Source: Variovorax paradoxus (GTDB lineage: Bacteria > Pseudomonadota > Gammaproteobacteria > Burkholderiales > Burkholderiaceae_C). From it: a stretch of 64,000 nucleotides of DNA. Position numbers and translations under genes: made by a program. Under the pieces are notes generated by a model, which searched no databases, was not told the DNA's origin, and saw only the letters and a list, made by a program, of their open reading frames with translations. Of this stretch, positions 33,699-41,688 are shown one piece after another (position 1 is the first letter of the stretch; each line of letters begins with the position of its first letter). The DNA lies in NCBI RefSeq assembly GCF_018614875.1, contig NZ_JAGGNW010000031.1, forward strand, positions 1 to 64,000. Reading direction: 5' to 3'.

Positions 33699-35408
33699 TC
33701 AAAATTCCGTCCAGTCGCCGCCTGCCGTGCCGGCCGTGGCCAGCTGCGGGGGCGCGGCGGTCTCGCTCCTGCGGCCCAATGCCGGATGCGAAGCCTTCGC
33801 AGCGGCCGCCACAGGCCGGGTTTCCGTCGGCACAGTGGACAGGGGCCTGGTGCGAACGGCGGGCGCCCCGCCTTCGAGCCGGAACACGCTCACCGCCTGC
33901 ACCAGGCTGGCGGCCTGCTCCTGCATCGACTGCGCCGCAGCGGCCGCTTCTTCCACCAGCGCCGCGTTCTGCTGCGTCACCTGGTCCATCTGCGCAATGG
34001 CCTGGTTCACCTGCTCGATGCCCGTGCTCTGCTCCTGGCTCGCCGCGGTGATCTCGCCGATGATGTCGGTCACGCGCTTGACGCTGCCCACGATCTCTTG
34101 CATCGTCCTGCCGGCTTCGCCCACGAGCGCACTGCCCGCATCGACCTTACCCACGGAGTCGTCGATCAGGCCCTTGATTTCCTTGGCCGCCGCGCCCGAG
34201 CGCTGCGCGAGGCTTCTCACTTCGGAGGCGACGACCGCAAAGCCTCGGCCCTGCTCGCCGGCCCTTGCCGCTTCGACGGCCGCATTCAGCGCCAGGATGT
34301 TGGTCTGGAACGCAATGCCGTCGATCACGCCGATGATGTCGACGATCTTTTTCGACGAGGCATTGATCGACGCCATGGTGTCCACGACCTGCCCCACGAC
34401 GTTGCCGCCTTTCACCGCCACTTCGGAGGCCGAGAGCGCGAGTTGGTTGGCCTGGCGCGCGTTGTCGGCGTTCTGCTTGACGGTGCTCGTAAGCTCTTCC
34501 ATCGACGCCGCCGTCTGCTCCAGCGAACTCGCTTGTTCTTCGGTGCGCGAGGACAGGTCCTGGTTGCCCGCGGCGATCTGGCCCGAGGCGGTGGCGATCG
34601 CATCGGTCCCGTGGCGAACGCCGCCCACCACCTGGGCCAGGCTCGCATTCATGTTCTTCAGCGCATCCATCAGCTGCCCCGTCTCGTCGCGCGACGACGA
34701 TTCGATGCGGCTGGTGAGATCGCCGCCCGCCACGGTCTGCGCCACCCGCACCGCCTCGTTCAGCGGACGCGTGATGCTGCGGGTCAAAAGCCAAGCGAGC
34801 ACGGCGCCAAGCAGCAGCGCGGCCACGGCCAGCACGATGACGTTCATGCGGCCCGCGCGATCCAGGCTGTCCACGGCCTCGGCCGCCTTGTCGATCCGCC
34901 CTGCCTGGTGCGTCAGCATGCCGCGGATGCTCGCGTCGTAGACCTCGAGCATCGGCACCAGCTTGTCGTTGGTGAGCCGGGCCGCCTCGTCCTGCTTGCC
35001 TTCGGCCTTGAGCTTGAGGATGGCATTGCGCAGGCCCACGTACTGGGTGCGCTTTTCCTTGATGTCGGCGCTGATCGCCTGCTCGTCGGGCGAATCCAGC
35101 ATCGCCTCGAGCCTGGTTTGCGTCTCGGAAATGCGCTCGCTGGTCGTGCTCATCTGCTTTTGCAGATAGGCCTGCACTTCCGCATCGTTGCTCTTGACCA
35201 GCGCAAAGGTACGCACGCTGTTGCTGCTGGTGTTCAGCAGCCAGTTGGCGGCCAGCCGTTCCTTCACCAGCGAACGCTGCACCATCTCCTGCACCGCATC
35301 GCCCACGCCCTGCAGGCGGAACACGCCGATGCCCGCGATGCACGCCATGAGCGCCAGCACCAGCGCAAAACCGATGCCCAGCCGCATGCCGATCTTGAGG
35401 TTTTTCAT
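33699..35408 (-). CDS. Methyl-accepting chemotaxis protein 6 (four-helix-bundle sensor)
   Basis: Chemoreceptor of 569 residues starting MKNLKIGMRLGIGFALVLAL. The periplasmic part is helical with charged heptads (4HB_MCP type), the second membrane helix is at about 189-210, and HAMP and the signalling domain follow. Variant markers are GGNVVGQ and GKVDAGSAL, as in MCP 2. The C-terminus is DWTEF. It follows cheW copy 2 by 24 bases, so this gene, cheW and flgJ are probably cotranscribed. Confidence 0.95.
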   Translation of the reverse strand: MKNLKIGMRLGIGFALVLALMACIAGIGVFRLQGVGDAVQEMVQRSLVKERLAANWLLNTSSNSVRTFALVKSNDAEVQAYLQKQMSTTSERISETQTRLEAMLDSPDEQAISADIKEKRTQYVGLRNAILKLKAEGKQDEAARLTNDKLVPMLEVYDASIRGMLTHQAGRIDKAAEAVDSLDRAGRMNVIVLAVAALLLGAVLAWLLTRSITRPLNEAVRVAQTVAGGDLTSRIESSSRDETGQLMDALKNMNASLAQVVGGVRHGTDAIATASGQIAAGNQDLSSRTEEQASSLEQTAASMEELTSTVKQNADNARQANQLALSASEVAVKGGNVVGQVVDTMASINASSKKIVDIIGVIDGIAFQTNILALNAAVEAARAGEQGRGFAVVASEVRSLAQRSGAAAKEIKGLIDDSVGKVDAGSALVGEAGRTMQEIVGSVKRVTDIIGEITAASQEQSTGIEQVNQAIAQMDQVTQQNAALVEEAAAAAQSMQEQAASLVQAVSVFRLEGGAPAVRTRPLSTVPTETRPVAAAAKASHPALGRRSETAAPPQLATAGTAGGDWTEF

Positions 35409-35432
35409 GTCGGTTGCTCCGTGCGCGTCATG

Positions 35433-35936
35433 TCAGATCACCTTCTCGATCAGGCCCATCTCGTCGCTGGACATCAGCCGGTCGATGTCCACCAGGATCA
35501 GCATCCGCTCGTCCAGCGTGCCCAGCCCGATCAGGTAGTCGGTGTCCAGCACCGAACCCATCTCGGGCGCCGGCTTGATCTGCTCCGCGCTCAGCGTGAT
35601 CACGTCCGACACGCTGTCCACCACCATGCCCACCACGCGTCCGCCGATGTTCAGCACGATCACCACGGTGAACTGGTCGTAGCTGGGCGTGCCCAGCTGG
35701 AACTTGATGCGCATGTCGATGATCGGAACGATGATTCCGCGCAGGTTCACCACGCCCTTGATGTATTCGGGCGCATTGGCAATGCGCGTCACCGCGTCGT
35801 AGCCGCGCAGCTCCTGCACCTTCTGGATGTCGATGCCGTACTCCTCCTGGCCGAGCGTGAAGGTCACCACCTCCAGCCGGCTCGGGGCGACTGGCGTTGC
35901 GGCGCCGCGATGTTGTGGGGTCATGATCTCTGCCAT
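35433..35936 (-). CDS. cheW: Chemotaxis coupling protein CheW (copy 2)
   Basis: A 167-residue CheW domain protein, nearly identical to copy 1 over about 135 residues; by eye the DNA differs at only a handful of positions over about 400 bases. The start ATG at 35936 lies 10 bases after the flgJ stop codon; a second in-frame ATG is at 35924. The open frame runs far upstream through flgJ, but that part is not CheW-like. This gene is the first of the chemoreceptor island. Confidence 0.95.
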   Translation of the reverse strand: MAEIMTPQHRGAATPVAPSRLEVVTFTLGQEEYGIDIQKVQELRGYDAVTRIANAPEYIKGVVNLRGIIVPIIDMRIKFQLGTPSYDQFTVVIVLNIGGRVVGMVVDSVSDVITLSAEQIKPAPEMGSVLDTDYLIGLGTLDERMLILVDIDRLMSSDEMGLIEKVI

Positions 35937-35946
35937 ATGGATTCCT

Positions 35947-36906
35947 TCAGCTGAATTTCTGCATGATGCGAACGAGCTTCTGCCCGTACTGGGGATCGGT
36001 TGCGTAGCCGGCCTTCTGCAGGCCGTGCGCGGCCTCCGCCGGTGTGTCGGCGGCCAGTACGTTCGCGTAACGCGGGTTGCGCGTGATGAACCTGGCGTAG
36101 TCGGTGAAGGCCTCGTCGTAGGAGCCGTAGGCGCGGAACTTCGCGCGCACGCGCTGCGGTTCTCCGTCGACGTACTCCGTGGTGGTGGTTTCCACCACCG
36201 GCCCCTTCCAGCTGCGGTCGGCCTTGATGCCGAACAGGTTGAAGCTCTGGGTGCCGTCATCGGCGCGGATCTCGCGCTTGCCCCAGCCGGACTCGAGCGC
36301 GGCCTGCGCAAGGATCAGCGGCGCGGGCACGCCGCTGGCCACACTCGCCACTTGCGCGGAGCCGCCCATGCGCTGCACGAAACCGTCGACGTTGCCCTGC
36401 AGCGATGCCGCGGCGCCCGAGGCGGAGCTGTCGCTGTTGCGCCGGTAGATGCCGAGGTCCACCGATGCGGCCGGCGCCGGCGGCAATGGCGACGAGCCGA
36501 GCGGAATGCCCGACTGCGGCACGAGCGGCATGCCCGCGCGCGGCACGAGCGACATGCCTTCGGCGCCGCTGTCGTCTGTTTCGCCCGAGGGCGCGCTGCG
36601 GCCGAGCTGCGCGAGCATCGCCTCGGCCAAGCCCACGCCGCGGCCCGAGAGGTTCTGCGCAAGCTGCTGGTCGAGCATCGACATATAGATCTTCTCGTCG
36701 CGGTTCTCGAGCAGGCCGCTCGACGGCGTGGCCTCGCGCATGCTCTTCAGCACCATGTTCATGAACAGCGCCTCGAACTGCCGCGACACCTGCTTCAGGC
36801 CCTCTTCGGGCGAAGTGCGCACGGTGTGCCGCAAGGCGTCGACGCTCTGCACGTCGAGCGCCAGGCGCTGGTCCAGCGCGCCGCTTCTGCTTTCTGTGAT
36901 GGCCAT
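35947..36906 (-). CDS. flgJ: Flagellar rod-assembly protein / peptidoglycan hydrolase FlgJ
   Basis: A two-domain protein of 319 residues. The N-terminal rod-capping domain (about 25-100, QFEALFMNMVLKSMREA) is joined through a Pro/Ser-rich linker to a C-terminal muramidase domain (about 165-319) that opens the cell wall for the rod. The catalytic Glu is in AALESGWGKREI, and YGSYDEAFTDYARFI is a typical GH73 block. It follows flgI by 8 bases and is followed by cheW instead of flgK. Confidence 0.96.
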   Translation of the reverse strand: MAITESRSGALDQRLALDVQSVDALRHTVRTSPEEGLKQVSRQFEALFMNMVLKSMREATPSSGLLENRDEKIYMSMLDQQLAQNLSGRGVGLAEAMLAQLGRSAPSGETDDSGAEGMSLVPRAGMPLVPQSGIPLGSSPLPPAPAASVDLGIYRRNSDSSASGAAASLQGNVDGFVQRMGGSAQVASVASGVPAPLILAQAALESGWGKREIRADDGTQSFNLFGIKADRSWKGPVVETTTTEYVDGEPQRVRAKFRAYGSYDEAFTDYARFITRNPRYANVLAADTPAEAAHGLQKAGYATDPQYGQKLVRIMQKFS

Positions 36907-36914
36907 GCCGCTGC

Positions 36915-38033
36915 TCAGATGATCTCGAGCTCGGCGCGCAGCGCGCCGGCGGACTTCATGGCCTGCAGGATCGACACCAGGTCCTGCGGATTGGCGCCCA
37001 GGCTGTTGAGGCCCTTGATCACGTCGGCCAGCGAGGCGCCGCCGCGCACCATCTGCAGCGCGCCGCCGCCCTGGTTGATGGAGATCTGCGAGGTCTGCCC
37101 GACCACGGTCGTGCCACCGGCGAATGCATTGGGCTGGCTCACCACGGGCTCGGTGTTGATGACCACCGACAGGTTGCCGTGCGCCACCGCGCAGTCGTTC
37201 ACGCGAACCGCCTGGTTCATGACCACGGAGCCGGTGCGCGCATTGACGACCACGCGGGCCACCGCCTGCGTCGGCGTGACCTCGAGGCTTTCGAGCCGCG
37301 CGAGAAAGCCCACGCGCTGCTGCGGCGCGGGCGCCCGCACCTGGATCACGCGGGCGTCGAGCGCCTGCGCGGTGCCCGCGCCGAACTGCCGGTCGATGGC
37401 GTCGACCGCCTGCTGCACGGTGCCGAAATCGGAGCGGTTGAGTTCGAGCGTGAACGTGCTCTCGCCGCCCACCGGCGCCTCGACGCCGCGCTCCACCAGC
37501 GCGCCGGCCGGAATGCGGCCCGAGCCGAGCTGGTTGACCTGCGCCTTGCTGCCGTTGGCCGAGGCGCCGGCGCCGCCCACCACCATGTTGCCCTGCGCGA
37601 TCGCATAGACCTGGCCGTCGACGCCCTTGAGCGGCGTCATCAGCAGCGTACCGCCGCGCAGGCTCTTGGCATTGCCCATCGACGACACCGTCACGTCGAT
37701 GTTCTGCCCCGGCCGCGCGAACGAAGGCAGCGTGGCCGTGACCATCACCGCCGCCACGTTCTTCAGCTGCATGTTCACGCCCTGCGGAATCGTGATGCCG
37801 AGCTGCTGCAGCATGTTGTTCAGGCTCTGCGTGGTGAACGGCGTCTGCATCGTCTGGTCGCCTGTGCCGTCGAGCCCGACCATGAGGCCGTAGCCGATCA
37901 GCGGGTTGTCCCGCACGCCCTGGATGCTCGCGAGCTCCTTGATGCGCTCGGCATGCGCCGGTGAACCCAGGGCGATGGCGCACAGCGCCGCCGTGAAGCC
38001 GAGCCGGTGCACGACATTCCAGAAATTTTTCAT
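36915..38033 (-). CDS. flgI: Flagellar P-ring protein FlgI
   Basis: Periplasmic bushing around the rod in the peptidoglycan layer. The 372-residue protein has a signal peptide (about 1-28, ending SPAHA) followed by ERIKELASIQGVRDNPLIGY, the conserved mature start. The rest matches the family throughout, including NVAAVMVTATLPSFARPGQ. It starts 4 bases after flgH. Confidence 0.97.
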   Translation of the reverse strand: MKNFWNVVHRLGFTAALCAIALGSPAHAERIKELASIQGVRDNPLIGYGLMVGLDGTGDQTMQTPFTTQSLNNMLQQLGITIPQGVNMQLKNVAAVMVTATLPSFARPGQNIDVTVSSMGNAKSLRGGTLLMTPLKGVDGQVYAIAQGNMVVGGAGASANGSKAQVNQLGSGRIPAGALVERGVEAPVGGESTFTLELNRSDFGTVQQAVDAIDRQFGAGTAQALDARVIQVRAPAPQQRVGFLARLESLEVTPTQAVARVVVNARTGSVVMNQAVRVNDCAVAHGNLSVVINTEPVVSQPNAFAGGTTVVGQTSQISINQGGGALQMVRGGASLADVIKGLNSLGANPQDLVSILQAMKSAGALRAELEII

Positions 38034-38037
38034 GGTG

Positions 38038-38709
38038 CTAGAACGGCATCACGTTGAGGAAGAAGCGCTGCATCCAGCCCATGTGTTGGGCCTCGTCGAT
38101 GTAGCCCTTGGCCGTGTATTCGATGCGCGCATCGGCCACCAGCGTCGAGGGCACCGTGTTGCTGCCCGAGACCGTGCGCGGGTTCACCACGCCCGAGAAC
38201 CGGATGTATTCGGTGCCCTGGTTGATGCCCATCTGCTTCTCGCCGCTGACCAGCAGGTTGCCGTTGCGCATCACGTCCACCACCGTGACCGTGATCACGC
38301 CGTTGAAGGTGTTGTTGGCGTTGGCGCCGCCCTTGGCGTCGAGCTTGTTGCCGCCCGACAGCTTGGCGTCCTGCCCGTCGAGCAGCGAGCCCAGCAGCTT
38401 CGGGATGCCCGCGAAGTCGGCGGCCATGCTGCCGGTGCGGCTCGCGGACGCGCCCGAGTTCTTGCTTGCGTTGACCCGCTCGCTGATGACGATGGTCAGG
38501 ATGTCGCCGACGTTGCGCGGCCTGCGGTCCTCGAACAGCGCGCTGCCGCCGGGCCCGTCCTGGAAGATCGCCCCGTTCGCGCGCCGCGGCATCGAAGCCA
38601 TGTTCTCCGCCCGCGCCGTCATCGGTTGATGCACCAGCGGTTCGCGCGGAACCTGCGCGCAGCCCGTGAACGCCACGGCAGCCAATAGCACCGACAGTCC
38701 CCGCCCCAT
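38038..38709 (-). CDS. flgH: Flagellar L-ring lipoprotein FlgH
   Basis: Outer-membrane ring lipoprotein. From the ATG at 38709 it has 223 residues with a lipoprotein signal: hydrophobic LSVLLAAVAFTGC with the lipidated Cys at about 17. The body has the FlgH blocks FEDRRPRNVGDILTIVISE and EKQMGINQGTEYIRFSGVV. An in-frame ATG at 38811 overlaps the flgG stop (ATGA) and would add 34 Arg/Pro-rich residues encoded by an interspersed repeat; the shorter form gives a normal lipoprotein signal, so I prefer it. Confidence 0.93.
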   Translation of the reverse strand: MGRGLSVLLAAVAFTGCAQVPREPLVHQPMTARAENMASMPRRANGAIFQDGPGGSALFEDRRPRNVGDILTIVISERVNASKNSGASASRTGSMAADFAGIPKLLGSLLDGQDAKLSGGNKLDAKGGANANNTFNGVITVTVVDVMRNGNLLVSGEKQMGINQGTEYIRFSGVVNPRTVSGSNTVPSTLVADARIEYTAKGYIDEAQHMGWMQRFFLNVMPF

Positions 38710-38807
38710 TCCAGGGACACCGCGGAACCGGCTTCGCCGGGCCGCTGGTGTCGCCCCCGGCGAGGGGGTTGGCGAAGCGACACGAAGTGCGCGAAGACTG
38801 GGGGAGG
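38710..38807. repeat. Interspersed GC-rich repeat between flgG and flgH
   Basis: The roughly 100-base stretch contains nested inverted repeats (CCCCCGGCGAGGGGG; CGGCTTCGCCGGGCCG) and the phrase GGCGAAGCGACACGAAGTGC. From memory it resembles a repeat scattered between genes in Variovorax and other Comamonadaceae; only one copy is seen here. It has pushed apart the flgG stop and the flgH lipoprotein start while keeping an open reading frame. Confidence 0.6.
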
Positions 38808-39590
38808 TCATAGCTGCGCGAGGCGCTGCAGCATCTGGTCCGAGGTCTGAACCGCCTTGCTGTTGATCTCGTAGGCGCGCTGCGTGGCGATCATGTTCAC
38901 GAGCTCTTCCACCACGTTGACGTTCGATGCCTCCACATAGCCCTGGCTCAGGATGCCCGCGCCGTCGACGCCGGGGTTCACCTGGTTCGGTGCGCCCGAA
39001 GCGTCGGTCTCCGCATACAGGTTCTCGCCCTTGCTCTGCAGGCCGGCCGGGTTCAGGAAAGTGGCCAGCTGCAGCTGCCCGACCTGCACCGTGTTGGTCT
39101 GCCCGGGCTGCGTGATCGACACGATGCCGTCGCGGCCGACGGTCAGGCTGGTCGCGTTCGCGGGCAGCGTGATGGCGGGCTGCACCGGGAAGCCGCTGGC
39201 CGTCACGAGCTGGCCGTCGCGGTCGGTCTGGAACGAGCCGGCGCGCGTGTACGAGGTGGTGCCGTCCGGCATCAGCACCTGGAAGAAGCCGCCGCCGTTG
39301 ATGGCGACGTCGGTCGGCTTGTCGGTCTTGGTCAGGTTGCCCTGCGAGTGGATGCGCTCGGTGGCGACCACGTGCACGCCGGTGCCCACCTGCAGGCCCG
39401 AAGGCAGGCGGGTCTGGTCCGAGGTCTGGCCGCCGACCTGGCGCAGGTTCTGGTACATCAGGTCCTCGAACACGGCACGGCTTCGCTTGAAGCCCGTGGT
39501 GCCGACGTTGGCGAGGTTGTTCGACACCACGTCGAGTTGGGTCTGCTGGGCATCGAGGCCGGTCTTGGCGATGTAGAGCGAGCGCATCAT
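38808..39590 (-). CDS. flgG: Flagellar distal rod protein FlgG
   Basis: Distal rod subunit, 260 residues, the usual length. Family markers: SLYIAKTGLDAQQTQLDVVS and NLANVGTTGFKRSRAVFEDL near the start, GYVEASNVNVVEELVNMIA and the ALQTSDQMLQ-type end (AVQTSDQMLQRLAQL). It stands between flgF and flgH in the normal order. Confidence 0.97.
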   Translation of the reverse strand: MMRSLYIAKTGLDAQQTQLDVVSNNLANVGTTGFKRSRAVFEDLMYQNLRQVGGQTSDQTRLPSGLQVGTGVHVVATERIHSQGNLTKTDKPTDVAINGGGFFQVLMPDGTTSYTRAGSFQTDRDGQLVTASGFPVQPAITLPANATSLTVGRDGIVSITQPGQTNTVQVGQLQLATFLNPAGLQSKGENLYAETDASGAPNQVNPGVDGAGILSQGYVEASNVNVVEELVNMIATQRAYEINSKAVQTSDQMLQRLAQL

Positions 39591-39636
39591 GGCGGGAAGA
39601 AGTTCCTTGTTGGGAGTTGTGTAGGGCGCGAGCTCG

Positions 39637-40383
39637 TCAGCCGTACGCCAGCAGCTTGTTGGCCGACTGCGCGTTCTCGTCGGCGCTGCGCATCGACTTC
39701 ATCTGCATCTCGAAGCTGCGGGCGTTGGCGATCATGGCCACCATGGCCTCGACGCCGTTGACGTTGCTGCCCTCGACCGCGCCGCTGGTCACGGTCACGG
39801 CGGCATCGGCTTCGGCGGGCGGCAGGCCCTCGCGCATGCGAAAGAGGCCGTCGGCACCGCGCACCAGGTCGGCCACGGGTGGATTGACCAGCTTCAGGCG
39901 GCCCACCTCGGCGATGCCGATGGCCGGGTCGCCGGCGCCGCGCGCCGTGACCAGGCCGTTGGCGGCGATCGCGACGGTGGAACCCGGCGGCACCGCCAGC
40001 GCGCCGGCGTCGCCGGCCACGGGCAGCGAGCCCATGGTCGTGAGCTGGCCTTCGGCGTTGACCTGCAGGTTGCCCACGCGGGTGTAGGCCTCGCCGCCGT
40101 CGGGCGTCTGCACCGTGAGCCAGCCGTCGCCGTGCACCGCAATGTCGAGCGCGCGGCCGGTTTCCGTGAGCGGACCGTGGCTGAAGTCGGCGCCGGGCGT
40201 GGTGGCGACCACGTAGGCGCGCGTCGGCGCTTCTGCGCCGCCCGTCACGGGCACCGCGCGAAAGCTGTTGATCTGCGCGCGGAACCCGGGCGTGGAGGCG
40301 TTCGCCATGTTGTTGGCAACGGAGGCCTGCTGCTCCATGGCCTGCTTGGCGCCGCTCATCGCGACATACAGCATGCGGTCCAT
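39637..40383 (-). CDS. flgF: Flagellar proximal rod protein FlgF
   Basis: Proximal rod subunit, 248 residues. It begins MDRMLYVAMSGAKQAMEQQ with NNMANASTPGFRAQINSFRA, and ends with GSNVNGVEAMVAMIANARSFEMQMK, all typical of FlgF. It lies 7 bases after flgE and 46 before flgG. Confidence 0.96.
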   Translation of the reverse strand: MDRMLYVAMSGAKQAMEQQASVANNMANASTPGFRAQINSFRAVPVTGGAEAPTRAYVVATTPGADFSHGPLTETGRALDIAVHGDGWLTVQTPDGGEAYTRVGNLQVNAEGQLTTMGSLPVAGDAGALAVPPGSTVAIAANGLVTARGAGDPAIGIAEVGRLKLVNPPVADLVRGADGLFRMREGLPPAEADAAVTVTSGAVEGSNVNGVEAMVAMIANARSFEMQMKSMRSADENAQSANKLLAYG

Positions 40384-40390
40384 GGGCGGC

Positions 40391-41605
40391 TCAGCGGATG
40401 TTGATCAGCGTCTGCACGACCTGATCCTGCGTCTTCACCGTCTGCGCATTGGCCTGGTAGCTGCGCTGCGCGACGATCAGGTTGACCAGCTCGGAGGTCA
40501 GGTCCACGTTGGATGCCTCCAGCGCGCCGGAGGCGAGCGAGCCCTGCTTGGTGCCCGCGCCCGGCGTGCCGGTGAGCGGCTGGCCCGAGGCCAGCGTTTC
40601 GGCCCAGACGTTCTCGCCCTTCGGCGCCAGCCCGTTCGGGTTGGCGAAGGAGGTCAGCACCACCTGGCCCATCAGCGTGGTCTGTTCGTTGGAGAACTTG
40701 CCGGTGATGGTGCCGTCGGGATTGATCGAGAACGAGGTCAGCGTGCCGGAGGTGTAGCCGTCCTGCTTGAGCGTGTTGACCGCATTGCTGTTACCGAACT
40801 GCGTGGTGCCCGACAGGTCCACCTTCGCGTCGAGCGCCGCCGAGCCGTTGGCGAAGTTCATCGTCGGCAAGGTCAGCGAGCCGCCGGCCGGCGTGAGCAG
40901 GTTGCCGTTGGTGTCGAAGGTCAGCGACGAGATCGCCGCGCCGCCATTGAGCGCGGTGCCGTCGGCGGCGCCGTACACGTCCCAGGCATTGGCGCCGGTC
41001 TTCACGAAGAACACGCCGAGCTCGTGCGGATTGCCGAGCGAATCGAAGATCGGGCCGAGCGCGTTGGAATAGTTGAAGGTGTCCGAATCGGTAGGCGAGA
41101 ACGGCGTCTTGGCGGGCGCCGTGCTGCGCGCGTCCAGGTTGAACGTGGCGTCGATGGCGGTGGTCGCCTTCGGGTTCATGGCCGTGGTCTGGACCTGCAG
41201 CGGGCCCGGCGTGCCGCCGTCGAGGCTGCCCGTGGCGGAGACGCCGTAGCCCGTCAGGCGCAGGCCGGCGGCGTTGACGATGAAGCCGTCCTTGTCGCGC
41301 GTGAACTGGCCATTGCGCGAATACATCACCTCGCCGCTCGGGCTGCTGAGGCGGAAGAAGCCGTCGCCGTTGAGGATCGCCACATCCAGCGGCCGGCTGC
41401 TGGTCTGCACCGAGCCCTGCGTGAAGTTCTGCACGATGCCCGACACCGCCACGCCCAGGCCGACGCGCGAGCCGGCATACACGTCCTGGAACGTCGCCGC
41501 GCCCGACTTGAAGCCGACCGTGCCGGAGTTCGCGATGTTGTTGCCGATGACGTCCAGGTTGGCGGCGGCCGCGGACAGGCCGCTGATGCCTTGGGAAAAG
41601 CCCAT
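40391..41605 (-). CDS. flgE: Flagellar hook protein FlgE
   Basis: Hook subunit, 404 residues. The N-terminus is MGFSQGISGLSAAAANLDVI followed by NNIANSGTVGFKSG, and the C-terminus has LEASNVDLTSELVNLIVAQR and YQANAQTVKTQDQV. The middle is a variable Thr/Gly/Ala-rich surface region. An AAGGA site precedes the ATG. A terminator-like hairpin lies between flgD and this gene. Confidence 0.97.
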   Translation of the reverse strand: MGFSQGISGLSAAAANLDVIGNNIANSGTVGFKSGAATFQDVYAGSRVGLGVAVSGIVQNFTQGSVQTSSRPLDVAILNGDGFFRLSSPSGEVMYSRNGQFTRDKDGFIVNAAGLRLTGYGVSATGSLDGGTPGPLQVQTTAMNPKATTAIDATFNLDARSTAPAKTPFSPTDSDTFNYSNALGPIFDSLGNPHELGVFFVKTGANAWDVYGAADGTALNGGAAISSLTFDTNGNLLTPAGGSLTLPTMNFANGSAALDAKVDLSGTTQFGNSNAVNTLKQDGYTSGTLTSFSINPDGTITGKFSNEQTTLMGQVVLTSFANPNGLAPKGENVWAETLASGQPLTGTPGAGTKQGSLASGALEASNVDLTSELVNLIVAQRSYQANAQTVKTQDQVVQTLINIR

Positions 41606-41630
41606 GATCGAATCCTTGTTTCAGTGCAAT

Positions 41631-41658
41631 GAAGAAATGGCCCGCGGCGCGCGGGCCA
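41631..41658 (-). terminator. Terminator-like hairpin between flgD and flgE
   Basis: On the minus strand TGGCCCGC and GCGGGCCA form a perfect 8-bp stem with a 5-base loop (41638-41658), followed by TTTCTTC. It lies 30 bases past the flgD stop and 26 bases before the flgE ATG, inside the flgBCDEFGHIJ run, so partial termination is more likely than a full stop. Confidence 0.6.
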
Positions 41659-41688
41659 CTGCCGATGAGGAAGACTTGCGACGGGTGC

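Noticed and set aside
31876..34941. A 1021-codon plus-strand frame opposite MCP 5 and MCP 6
   Set aside because: Antisense shadow of the repeated MCP signalling domain; similar shadows recur opposite each MCP, which shows they derive from the receptor sequence.
24009..35408. Repeated blocks of several hundred bases, at first sight a possible repeat array
   Set aside because: Repeats are the conserved signalling domains of chemoreceptor genes; no short direct repeats with spacers, so not CRISPR, and no transposase or terminal repeats.
35433..36311. Longer 292-codon form of the second CheW
   Set aside because: The extra N-terminal part lies inside flgJ in another frame and is Arg/Pro/Ser-rich; the CheW domain starts at 35936.
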